Origin: Desulfopila sp. IMCC35008
Lineage (GTDB): Bacteria; Desulfobacterota; Desulfobulbia; Desulfobulbales; Desulfocapsaceae
Length of the DNA: 64,000 nucleotides
Direction: 5' to 3'
Assembly: GCF_010646885.2 (NCBI RefSeq)
Contig: NZ_CP050700.1
Location: 4,986,501-5,050,500 of the forward strand
Every line of letters begins with the position of its first letter. The stretch's first letter is position 1. Below are positions 26,934 to 35,186 of the stretch, one piece after another. The notes under the pieces were generated by a model that made no database searches, had not been told where the DNA came from, and saw nothing but the letters and a program-made list of their open reading frames with translations. A program made the position numbers and the translations under genes.

Positions 26934-28094
26934 ATGAACACTCGCATCTTGATTCTGTTAACCGCCTTCTTCATCTGTCTTCTTCAGGTATCTTCCGTCA
27001 TTGCTGCAAATAACGATGATCCCGTCCTGCAACCGATCTTAAACAACGGGCAGAAGTGGCGTATAGGTTATATAGAGAGTGGCCCATACAGTTCATTTCC
27101 CATAGAGTTGCAAGCCATTGTCGAGGCTCTGATGCAAATTGGCTGGATCAAACCGACAGATATTCCACCGATAAAAAAACGGGGGGACGCTGCCCAGGTC
27201 TGGAATTGGCTGGCCAGGGAGTTACAAAGCGACACCATCGAGTTTGTGGACGATGCCTTCTATTCCGCCAATTGGAACAAGACCGATTATGAGGAACAAC
27301 AGGAACAGCTCCTCCCACGGTTGCATGATAAGCAGGACCTCGACCTGCTTTTGGTTTTTGGCACCCCTTTAAGCAGAGGCCTTCTCACTGACCGCAACAA
27401 TGTCAACACGCTTATAATTGAGACAACCGATGCCATTTCTGCAGGACTTATCAAATCTCCCACCGACTCTGGCCGTGCCAACATCTATGCAAACATAGAT
27501 CCTGAGCGATATATGCGACAGCTCTTTTTGTTCCACAGTATTTTTGACTTTAAAAGTCTGGGGGTCGTTTACGAAGACAGTCCGCGTGGTCGCAATATCT
27601 GCTCTCTTAAAAAGATCCAGGAAGTTGCCCGAGAACGAAAATTTACTATCATCCCCTGTTATGCGCCGTTCAACGATAAAACGCAGGAACAAGCCGAACA
27701 GGAGACAGCACGTTGCTATGAACAGTTGGCCTCCAAGGTCGATGCCGTTTACATAACGTATCATCCTGGTGTCACCCTCCGTAATCTCCCTAATATTGCC
27801 CGGCCGCTATTGCGGCACAAAATCCCATCCTTTACTCAAGGGACTGACGAGGAGGTAAAGCGCGGTGTGTTATTCAGCATCTCCATGGATGACTACAACC
27901 TGGTTGCCCGCAACCTGGCACGAATCATCGCCAAGGTATTTCACGGAACCAATCCGGGCTCGCTGCAACAGCCCTTCACAACCCCCCTGAAACTAACCAT
28001 CAATCTCAAAACTGCCCAAGAAATAGACTACGATCCTTCCATTAATATTCTGAGTGCTGCTGATTACATTTATCAAAATATCCGACAGAATTGA
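26934..28094 (+). CDS. Periplasmic ABC_sub_bind-type (PF04392-like) protein
   Basis: 386 residues. A signal peptide (1-24, ending VIAA) precedes a two-lobed periplasmic binding fold: lobe signatures DLLLVFGTPLSRGLL, SLGVVYEDSPRGRNICSLKK and SFTQGTDEEVKRGVLFSISM are typical of the uncharacterised ABC substrate-binding family PF04392. No permease or ATPase partner of that type is adjacent, so it may act as a sensor or ligand-binding subunit. Last gene of the rightward operon; its stop is only 3 bp from the stop of the convergent vWA operon. Confidence 0.8.
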   Translation: MNTRILILLTAFFICLLQVSSVIAANNDDPVLQPILNNGQKWRIGYIESGPYSSFPIELQAIVEALMQIGWIKPTDIPPIKKRGDAAQVWNWLARELQSDTIEFVDDAFYSANWNKTDYEEQQEQLLPRLHDKQDLDLLLVFGTPLSRGLLTDRNNVNTLIIETTDAISAGLIKSPTDSGRANIYANIDPERYMRQLFLFHSIFDFKSLGVVYEDSPRGRNICSLKKIQEVARERKFTIIPCYAPFNDKTQEQAEQETARCYEQLASKVDAVYITYHPGVTLRNLPNIARPLLRHKIPSFTQGTDEEVKRGVLFSISMDDYNLVARNLARIIAKVFHGTNPGSLQQPFTTPLKLTINLKTAQEIDYDPSINILSAADYIYQNIRQN

Positions 28095-28097
28095 GAT

Positions 28098-29096
28098 TTA
28101 TTTCAGGCTTGTCAGGCCGACAAAACTCCCGTTATTATCCTCTGCAAGTCTGCGCATCAGGGCAGAAAAACGGGCAATATTCATCTCTGAACCTGGCTGC
28201 TCAAACAGGACCGGAAAGCCAACGGCATGAATCCTAACCCGCCCGCCGCCGGAAAACGAATTGTTCACATGGGCTACGGTATCGACAACCTGCTGTATCG
28301 ATCCACGGGAAAAATCATCACCAAAAACATAAATACTGATTTTCTTGTCAGGACTATAAAACTGTTTAATGGCAGCAGAGACACCTTCCACCGGGCTGGA
28401 GTTTGAAAAGGCACTCCACTGCGACAGCATCCTCAATATGGAACTTCGCCTGGCAGGGGTGTCACGTATCCATTTGCCCCGATACTGGGAAAACATGTAG
28501 TCCCCCATATCGTTCATAACCTGAAGACCCTTGACTTGCGGATAAATAGACAGAATTTCCTTCATCTTTTGCTGCACAAGCAGCCAGGCACTGGATTGCA
28601 TGGATCCGGACGTGTCGATAATAAAGATGATGTATTCACTGTCAACAGGGACGCCTCCAATGACAGAATCCGAAACAACAGCAGATTTCACCTCTTGCTG
28701 AAGCCTTCTCATTTCTTCGGTCAGTTGCTGCCTGGCACTTCTCAACTCGTTCCGGATGAGTGCGGCTGCCGCATTCGTCTTTTCTGCATCCGCTCTGAGC
28801 TCTCGCAAGGTCTGTAATTGTTGTTCCAGCCCTTCCAGTTTCTCCCTCTCCTCCTCCAGCCTCTTTTGTTCAGATGCAAGGGTGATGGAGAGCTTTTTGC
28901 TTTCCAGCTGAAGTTGTTCAACATTGAGCCTGATCCCGGCCGCGTTGACACTGAGATCCTGGCTTATTTCCCGCTCCAGCCGCGGTTCAGACGACTTAAT
29001 AAGTACCAGCAACAGGATAATCGCGCCGAAACCACATGAGACGACATCGAGAAAGGACAAACTGAAAATTTCGAAGGACCGGTGTTTTTTTCTCAT
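28098..29096 (-). CDS. von Willebrand A protein with ExbD-like N-terminal helix (vWA-1)
   Basis: 332 residues. Residues 12-33 form one membrane helix with motif SFLDVVSCGFGAIILLLVLI; Asp17 sits where ExbD and MotB carry their ion-binding Asp. Residues 40-140 are a long coiled coil. The vWA domain follows, with a complete MIDAS (DTSGSM at 161-166, downstream Ser and FGDD), so it should bind a divalent metal and a protein partner. Topology predicts the vWA domain in the periplasm. Last gene of the eight-gene operon, overlapping its paralogue by 4 bp. Confidence 0.92.
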   Translation of the reverse strand: MRKKHRSFEIFSLSFLDVVSCGFGAIILLLVLIKSSEPRLEREISQDLSVNAAGIRLNVEQLQLESKKLSITLASEQKRLEEEREKLEGLEQQLQTLRELRADAEKTNAAAALIRNELRSARQQLTEEMRRLQQEVKSAVVSDSVIGGVPVDSEYIIFIIDTSGSMQSSAWLLVQQKMKEILSIYPQVKGLQVMNDMGDYMFSQYRGKWIRDTPARRSSILRMLSQWSAFSNSSPVEGVSAAIKQFYSPDKKISIYVFGDDFSRGSIQQVVDTVAHVNNSFSGGGRVRIHAVGFPVLFEQPGSEMNIARFSALMRRLAEDNNGSFVGLTSLK

Positions 29097-30190
29097 GGCC
29101 AGTCCTGGGTAGGAGTAAAAAATGAACCGGAGCTCTCCACCGCCAGCTTCCAGAAAAGCACTGCAGCCATGGGGTCACCTTCCATCGGGAATAAGACTGT
29201 ATTGACCGGAGTTCTTGTGGGAAGCTTCTTTACGGCCTGTTCAAAAAATTTCACCCGTTCCGCTCCGGTGACCGTTCGTTGCGTTGCAGGCTGGCTGCCC
29301 AGGGTTGGCAAACCATCGGTTAAAAGGATGATATTGTCAGGCTGCGGAGTAAGGCTTTTGGCCTTGGAAAATACCTTTTCCAGGCTGGTACCACCCATTG
29401 GTATTATCTCGGCCAGTCTCGCCAGCAGCAAATCAATTCTTTCAACATCAGTCACGGGAAGCCAGGTGCCGCTCTTCTGTCGTCCGAGCTGTTCTACCCC
29501 GGTGTTGAAACTGAGAACCTGAACCGTGCTGTCAGCCGGGAGATTGGCAATAATCCACTCCACTGCCCTCACAGCCCGGCGCCATTTCGGGGCATATCGT
29601 TTTGTGCTGTCATCCATGACTTTTCTGCGTATGATGTCCACCACTTTCCTGTCCAGCATGGATGCAGAGCTATCCAGCAGGATCAGCACCCTTTTGCCCC
29701 CGAGTTTCAAACCCGTAAGGTACTGACGGTGCCCGTCTCCTTCAAATTCCCGGACCTTCCGACCTTCTTTTTGCCCGTGCAGAATCTCATCTTTAATTTT
29801 TTCGTTTTGCTGTGCGAGAATGAGTAGTTCCTGCTTCAATTCATCCGCATCCTTTTGCACTTTCTTCTGTGCCGTACCGGATGCGGTTTGAACAGTTTTT
29901 TCAGCTTCAATACCCTCGACCACGGTTTTCTGGAGGGCCACCACCTCTGTTCTTCTTCTCTCGACGCTCTCCCTGCCGGCAACCAGCCTTTCACGATTCA
30001 GTTCGTTGGCTGCAAGCTCCAACTGAAGTCGCTCAACCTCAGCCTGGAGATCTTCAAACTTTTCTTCTCTCTCTGTTACCGTCTGAGAATTTATAATGAG
30101 AACAAGAAGGACCACCGCCCCGAACCCGCAAAACATAATATCCAGAAAAGACAGGTTAAAAGAGGATATTGGGCGTCTGGAAGAGGACAT
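29093..30190 (-). CDS. von Willebrand A protein with ExbD-like N-terminal helix (vWA-2)
   Basis: 365 residues, with the same architecture as its neighbour but a diverged sequence. The membrane helix has SFLDIMFCGFGAVVLLVLI with Asp again at residue 17, a coiled coil spans about 40-145, and the vWA domain has MIDAS residues in LLDSSASM (173-178), GGTSLE and LLTDG. Starts 4 bp after the channel gene. Two non-identical vWA subunits beside one channel protein suggest a heterodimeric stator partner, or alternative partners. Confidence 0.92.
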   Translation of the reverse strand: MSSSRRPISSFNLSFLDIMFCGFGAVVLLVLIINSQTVTEREEKFEDLQAEVERLQLELAANELNRERLVAGRESVERRRTEVVALQKTVVEGIEAEKTVQTASGTAQKKVQKDADELKQELLILAQQNEKIKDEILHGQKEGRKVREFEGDGHRQYLTGLKLGGKRVLILLDSSASMLDRKVVDIIRRKVMDDSTKRYAPKWRRAVRAVEWIIANLPADSTVQVLSFNTGVEQLGRQKSGTWLPVTDVERIDLLLARLAEIIPMGGTSLEKVFSKAKSLTPQPDNIILLTDGLPTLGSQPATQRTVTGAERVKFFEQAVKKLPTRTPVNTVLFPMEGDPMAAVLFWKLAVESSGSFFTPTQDWP

Positions 30191-30194
30191 GTTC

Positions 30195-31004
30195 TCAACG
30201 AGGAGGTTGAACCCGGAGTCGGGAAATCAGTTGCTCGTCGCAATACCCTTCGGTATCCAGAACCAACCGTTCCTGGCTCAGTTGCAGCTGATGGATAAAA
30301 AACATCAAGATGATGGAAATAATCAAGGCAATAAAAGTAGAGTTAAATGCCACCCCAAGACTCTGGGTAACTCCCGTAATATCCCCTGCCACCGCCCTGT
30401 TTGCCTGTGACAGTGCCGACCCGATCCCCCGAACAGTTCCGATAAAGCCGACAGAAGGGATAGCCCAGGCAATATAGCGGATTATAGACAATTCGGATTC
30501 GAGCCTCTCCATCTCGGACTCGCAGGTGTTTCGTACGGCAGTAGCACTATCCTGTATATTCAACGTCGCCCCAAACCGTTGAATACCGCTGCGAAGTGCT
30601 CTGGGTAGCAGGTATGCAGAAACCTGTGGGGGTAATTCACCGAGACGTTTGTGCAGTTCTGTAATATCCTCAGGGCCAATTGGCAGGGTTGGAGGCAAGT
30701 GGAGAAGATTGGTGCGGAGCAAATTCTTCTGCCGAAAACTGTCCCCCCCCTTGTAGCCCAATATGGCAAAGGCCCACAGCATCAGGATAAAGCAGGCTTC
30801 CTGCTCATAATCCTTTATCACCACATAGAAGTCCCTTTCCTGCACATACTCAGGGTCCTGAACCATCACAACTGCCTCCTGCTGCAGGTGCTGTTGGGCG
30901 TGAGGCCTGACGACAGTCACATACGCGCCATGGATAAAAATGAAGGAAACCAGCAGACTGGCAACCTGAAACATCAACTCAACCGGTAATGCCTGTCGTG
31001 TCAT
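30195..31004 (-). CDS. MotA/TolQ/ExbB-like proton-channel protein
   Basis: 269 residues. An N-terminal membrane helix (10-32), a second hydrophobic segment (about 70-84), a cytoplasmic loop and a C-terminal pair of helices with the family pattern IAWAIPSVGFIGTVRGIGSAL and LGVAFNSTFIALIISIIL. ExbB/TolQ/MotA proteins form pentamers around two single-helix partners and convert ion flow into motion. The partners would be the two vWA proteins encoded directly downstream, since no ExbD, TolR or MotB gene is near. Confidence 0.93.
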   Translation of the reverse strand: MTRQALPVELMFQVASLLVSFIFIHGAYVTVVRPHAQQHLQQEAVVMVQDPEYVQERDFYVVIKDYEQEACFILMLWAFAILGYKGGDSFRQKNLLRTNLLHLPPTLPIGPEDITELHKRLGELPPQVSAYLLPRALRSGIQRFGATLNIQDSATAVRNTCESEMERLESELSIIRYIAWAIPSVGFIGTVRGIGSALSQANRAVAGDITGVTQSLGVAFNSTFIALIISIILMFFIHQLQLSQERLVLDTEGYCDEQLISRLRVQPPR

Positions 31005-31016
31005 AGTCGTCTCCTT

Positions 31017-31241
31017 TCATATATCGGTTGGAAGTGAGATCACAGAATCAGCAGAAATCTCTTTCGAGGGCTTAAACGGTTGAACTGGCTCACCGGCTGT
31101 TTGGGTGCTCTTCGTTGCCACTTTTTCTGTTTTCTGTTGTGTGTTTTGTGAATTCACTTGTTCTTTTGCAACCACCCCTGTAGCCCCCCCCAACCCCATC
31201 ATAAAGATCATCAAGAAAGTCGCCCTCCGTTTTCCTCTCAT
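31017..31241 (-). CDS. Short secreted Thr/Gln-rich protein
   Basis: 74 residues: likely signal peptide (1-25, ending VVAKE) and a low-complexity tail rich in Gln, Thr, Lys and Val. It overlaps the FHA/PEGA/SUMF1 gene by 4 bp, so it is translated with it. Not recognised. A small periplasmic linker or accessory subunit is possible; the overlap and conserved orientation make it likely to be a real gene. Confidence 0.65.
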   Translation of the reverse strand: MRGKRRATFLMIFMMGLGGATGVVAKEQVNSQNTQQKTEKVATKSTQTAGEPVQPFKPSKEISADSVISLPTDI

Positions 31242-33646
31242 TGTGCGTACCTCACTGCTCTAAAGCCGACATCGTCCTGCGCTTTCTTATGATATCTTCG
31301 ATAACTTAGCCGAAGCTCTGTAATTGTCGAGTCCCTCCAACTTGATCCTCGGATGACATGGAGGCTTCCGGTTTTCGGGCCAAAGGGGTTGCTGGTACTG
31401 ACTGGATTATAGGCCGCATAAAAATCGTGGCACCATTCCGCGACATTTCCACCGATATCATATATGCCGGCACTATTGGGAGGAAACGAACCCACCGGGG
31501 AGGAAACCGCAAAGGAATCATTATACCCCTTTAGGGTCCCACCAAGAATGGATCCCGCCGCAACATCACCGTAATTACCGGCAACCTGGTAGGGAGGATA
31601 GCCGGCTCCCCATGGATATTTATCTCTGATTCCACGGCCTGCCTGCCTGGCTACATACGCCCATTCAGCCTCTGACGGCAACCTGTAGCCAAGACCTTGA
31701 AAATCCGGCACCAGCACTTTTTCACCCTCGAAACGGTAGTAAGGCTCAAGCCCCTCCTTCTCGCTGAGCCAATTAAGGTAACGCACCGCCTCATTCCAGG
31801 AAACACTGACCACAGGTTGTTTATCCGCATCGAGAGAATATCTGCCAATAACTCCAGAAGAATGTTTTGGATTAAACTTCCTGTAATCACCGTTTGTCAC
31901 AAGCCTGGGAGAAACATAAAACGCTTTATCCAGCGCAACTTTTCTCTCCTGTTCGTTTGCCCTGCGCCCGGCCTCTCTTCGTGGGGCACCCATCATAAAT
32001 TCTACGGGCCGGATCAGCCGAAGAGAGTGGCCATTCCCCCCTCTTTTCTCTTCTTGCGATGACAGCGGCGCATTGCCCGCCCCTTCTCGTGAAGCCAGAT
32101 TTATGTGCACCTGCTGAGCGTAAGCTTTTTTTGGTGTCACAGTAGAAGTATACCTTCCAAACTGCGGATGATGTGCCGCTACCTGAAGGGTCTTGACCGG
32201 CAGCAGCATCCTGCCATTTGAATCAGGCTGCTTTTTACCATCAATGAACAGTTCGGCGGCAGGAGGGTCAACCTGGAAAAAGACCACACCATATTCTTGC
32301 TTCATCGTGAAGTGCAGGGATTTTTCCTCGCCCGCCTGGAAAATAAAGTGCTTCGCCTGGGATTCAAAGCCCGGCAGCTGGAGAGAGAAATCCAGTTCTT
32401 TTCCTGATGGCAGTTGCATGTCCATGGGCGTGATCCCCAGAAATTCGCCATCCACCAGAACAGTCGTCCCTTCGGGAACTGATGTGACAGTCACAGCTGC
32501 CGGGGTCGGTGTAAGTGTTACCCTGCTCTTTTCGTCCTGTCCTGCGATCGTTTCGATTTCCAGCGACTCCTCAAGAAAGCCGTTTTTTGAGACTACAATC
32601 TTATGGTTTCCCTGGAGGAGTTCCAGGGAAGCAGGCGTGGTGCCTTGTCGCTTCCCATCCACCTCGATGACGGCTCCCTCGGGTTCACTCTCAAGAAGCA
32701 GGGAGGACCAGGCTGGTTTAAGTGCGGCCCGGAAGACCTGAAGACGGGATTCTCCTTCTATGTCAATGCGTTCCTCAAGGGGGTGATAGCGAGGTTTCTC
32801 CAGTCGAAGAAGGTGCCTGCCAGGGGCTATATCAAACACATCCGTATTCGTTCCTCCTTCTGTTGAACCAACCTGGATATCATCCACCCAGACAGCAACC
32901 CCTTGAGCAGGGGTAAGAATGAGATGTAATTGACCGGGAAGTTTTTCCAGCTTGAAGGAAAAACGGTTGTCCGTATCTTTCACCTCAATTATTTCTTCCA
33001 ACCGGGCATATCCCGTTTTTTCTGCAATGAGGGTATACCGGGAAGACCAAGCAAGGTATCTCGCGCCAACTGATAATGCGGGAGGAAATCCTGTAAGGCG
33101 TATGCGATCGGGTTCAGGTGACACCTGGAACGAAACCGGCTTGGCCAGAAAAAGAAAGATGCTGCCGAGCAACAGAGCGCCAAGAGCGAAAAGCGACAGG
33201 TAGAGGAACGTATTGCCGCTTCTATTTTGAGCGGCGGGTAAAATCTCCAGTGGGAGGCTTTCATTACTCTTGTTGTAGAGAGGACCGGCTGGATGGTAGA
33301 AACCAGCGTCTCTTTCTCGATCAATTTCTTCTTTTGAACTGATTGAGAAGGTGTAGCAATCACCCGCCACAGAAAACAGAACAACTGAATTGCCGACCTC
33401 TATTTTATCCCCGGATTTTAACCAGGCAGAGGAGGTCATCTGCCGGCTGTTGAAGAACAGGGTCTGGCCCGAATCAACAGGCTGAAAAAACAGATGCCCC
33501 CCTTCCGCGCCGATCAAACCAATCGTCCCCGAACAGGAAGCCAGTCCAATGTCACATTGCCCCCTCTCGCCAACCGTAAGAGGGAGATTATTCTCCGTAT
33601 ATTCTGTCTGGTGACCGGAGCCCTGCACCGAAATATACTTTGTCAA
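31238..33646 (-). CDS. FHA-like / TM / PEGA-repeat / SUMF1-domain protein
   Basis: 802 residues. Domains in order: a diverged FHA-like domain (about 1-100) inside the cell; one membrane helix (145-168); four PEGA-like repeats in the periplasm (about 240-310, 315-378, 383-450, 453-520, e.g. PEGTTVLVDGEFLGITP); and a SUMF1/FGE-type domain (541-802) with GGNVAEWCHDFY and VGFRAVRYAQ. The segment between GSSW and VGFR that holds the active cysteines in true formylglycine-generating enzymes has no Cys, so it is probably non-catalytic. It links a cytoplasmic phospho-recognition-type domain to a periplasmic scaffold. Overlaps both neighbours by 4 bp. Confidence 0.9.
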   Translation of the reverse strand: MTKYISVQGSGHQTEYTENNLPLTVGERGQCDIGLASCSGTIGLIGAEGGHLFFQPVDSGQTLFFNSRQMTSSAWLKSGDKIEVGNSVVLFSVAGDCYTFSISSKEEIDRERDAGFYHPAGPLYNKSNESLPLEILPAAQNRSGNTFLYLSLFALGALLLGSIFLFLAKPVSFQVSPEPDRIRLTGFPPALSVGARYLAWSSRYTLIAEKTGYARLEEIIEVKDTDNRFSFKLEKLPGQLHLILTPAQGVAVWVDDIQVGSTEGGTNTDVFDIAPGRHLLRLEKPRYHPLEERIDIEGESRLQVFRAALKPAWSSLLLESEPEGAVIEVDGKRQGTTPASLELLQGNHKIVVSKNGFLEESLEIETIAGQDEKSRVTLTPTPAAVTVTSVPEGTTVLVDGEFLGITPMDMQLPSGKELDFSLQLPGFESQAKHFIFQAGEEKSLHFTMKQEYGVVFFQVDPPAAELFIDGKKQPDSNGRMLLPVKTLQVAAHHPQFGRYTSTVTPKKAYAQQVHINLASREGAGNAPLSSQEEKRGGNGHSLRLIRPVEFMMGAPRREAGRRANEQERKVALDKAFYVSPRLVTNGDYRKFNPKHSSGVIGRYSLDADKQPVVSVSWNEAVRYLNWLSEKEGLEPYYRFEGEKVLVPDFQGLGYRLPSEAEWAYVARQAGRGIRDKYPWGAGYPPYQVAGNYGDVAAGSILGGTLKGYNDSFAVSSPVGSFPPNSAGIYDIGGNVAEWCHDFYAAYNPVSTSNPFGPKTGSLHVIRGSSWRDSTITELRLSYRRYHKKAQDDVGFRAVRYAQ

Positions 33647-35178
33647 AATACTTCCTCACACCTGATGGAGTATTCCACTTCGGGTTGCTCATGGGTAAGC
33701 TCAATAATGGACCTTTTAACACGGTATCCCGTTCTCTCCCCAATAATGGTGTACTTCCCTGGCCTTAAAACAAGTCTTCTCTGGTAAAACCGCCCCAATC
33801 GCCCGACATGATACAGAGTGACCTCAGTAAGATTATCGGATTGAAGAATGAGCACGATTGGCTGAGACGCCCTGGTGAGAACCTCATCAAGATCATTAAT
33901 TTTCGCAGTCGTCCGGGGCCCTAATCCCTCTAACCGCCGTGCATACTCGAGCGTTGCCCTCCCGTTTTGCTGCACCCGTTCATCTTGAAGACGCTCTGCG
34001 CTCTTCAACAGCGTATCAATCTGAACAACCAGCTCGGAATTCCTCCTGGCAACCGCAACGCCCTGTAGGGCAAAAGCAGCCTGAGGGGCAATTTTCAGCA
34101 CCTGCTGATAACTTGTCAGTGCCTTATGCCACTGCTCATTCGACATCTGGCTTTGTGCTTGTTGCCGCAGTCTCAGCACAACCAGATCTTCCCTGGCTGA
34201 TTCGAGTTTCTTTTTGGCGGCAAGTACTGCAGGATCTGTGGGAGACAGGCGCAGGGCATCAGCAAGGGAGGCTTCTGCTCCTGGTATATCACTCGAGTCA
34301 AGGTACAAATAGAAATGCGAAAGATGATCTCTTACCTTTTGCTCTTTTACTTGTTCTGTAAGCCGCTCATAGGCAATTGCCAGCGGCTGAAATGTCCCAT
34401 CCAGCTCATACCCTTTCCTGTATTCCAGCAGGGCAGCCTCCAGTTCGCCCTGTTCCTCAAACTCTTTTCCCCGTGCAAGAGAGGTTCGAACAGTCTCCAG
34501 ATTCTGAGTCCTTTGCAACCCATCTTTTGCTTCCTGGTCCGCGGCATCGACAGCAAGTGCCATTGAAAAGTGTTTCTGAGCCTCGACACTGTCGCCTTGT
34601 TCGAGGGCTGCCATGCCCGCCTGGACAGCGGATACCAATATTTCGTTTCTGTCGGCATCAAGTTGCTGTAGCTTCTCGTAGGCTTTCACATACCTTTCTT
34701 CTGCATCTCTAAATTCACTCTTCCTCAGATGACCATCCCCTTCACCAATAAGAGCGACTATACTGCTGTAAGAACCCTGCCCCCATACCTGAATGTTATC
34801 GGACGCGAGTCGGCTGTTTAATGCCAACAGTTTCTTCAGTATTTCTCTGGAGCTCATTTCATGTTGATCATGAGATCCATCCTCTGTATCCGCTGTAGCT
34901 GATTCACGTTTCACAGGGGGGGCAGAAACCGTTCCGGCAGCCAGACTCTCCTCATGCTGCATCTCTCCCGCACCGACCTGGCCCTCTAATTTGGGAACAT
35001 AGACAAGAACCCCATAGACAAGAATGGCCAAAACACCAAACAGCGCCGCCGACATCACAACCATCACTGTGCGACTGATTCTCTCGGCACTTCCGGATGA
35101 TCCTGAGTCGTCCGGTCTTTTTCCCGGCGGTCGAAGTGAGGGAGTACCCTGTGGAGTTTGCATGGACCCTTTTGACAT
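33643..35178 (-). CDS. Membrane-anchored TPR protein with PEGA-like C-terminus
   Basis: 511 residues. A Pro/Ser-rich cytoplasmic start (1-33), one membrane helix (about 36-58), then periplasmic helical repeats of TPR type (AEERYVKAYEKLQQLDADR; AQKHFSMALAVDAADQEAK; LLEYRKGYELDGTFQPLA; ALTSYQQVLKIAPQAAFAL). The C-terminal strand-rich segment RLVLRPGKYTIIGERTGY resembles the PEGA repeats of the neighbouring protein. TPR arrays mediate protein assembly, so it is probably a structural partner of the complex. Starts 8 bp after the lipoprotein gene. Confidence 0.85.
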   Translation of the reverse strand: MSKGSMQTPQGTPSLRPPGKRPDDSGSSGSAERISRTVMVVMSAALFGVLAILVYGVLVYVPKLEGQVGAGEMQHEESLAAGTVSAPPVKRESATADTEDGSHDQHEMSSREILKKLLALNSRLASDNIQVWGQGSYSSIVALIGEGDGHLRKSEFRDAEERYVKAYEKLQQLDADRNEILVSAVQAGMAALEQGDSVEAQKHFSMALAVDAADQEAKDGLQRTQNLETVRTSLARGKEFEEQGELEAALLEYRKGYELDGTFQPLAIAYERLTEQVKEQKVRDHLSHFYLYLDSSDIPGAEASLADALRLSPTDPAVLAAKKKLESAREDLVVLRLRQQAQSQMSNEQWHKALTSYQQVLKIAPQAAFALQGVAVARRNSELVVQIDTLLKSAERLQDERVQQNGRATLEYARRLEGLGPRTTAKINDLDEVLTRASQPIVLILQSDNLTEVTLYHVGRLGRFYQRRLVLRPGKYTIIGERTGYRVKRSIIELTHEQPEVEYSIRCEEVF

Positions 35179-35186
35179 AACAGAGT

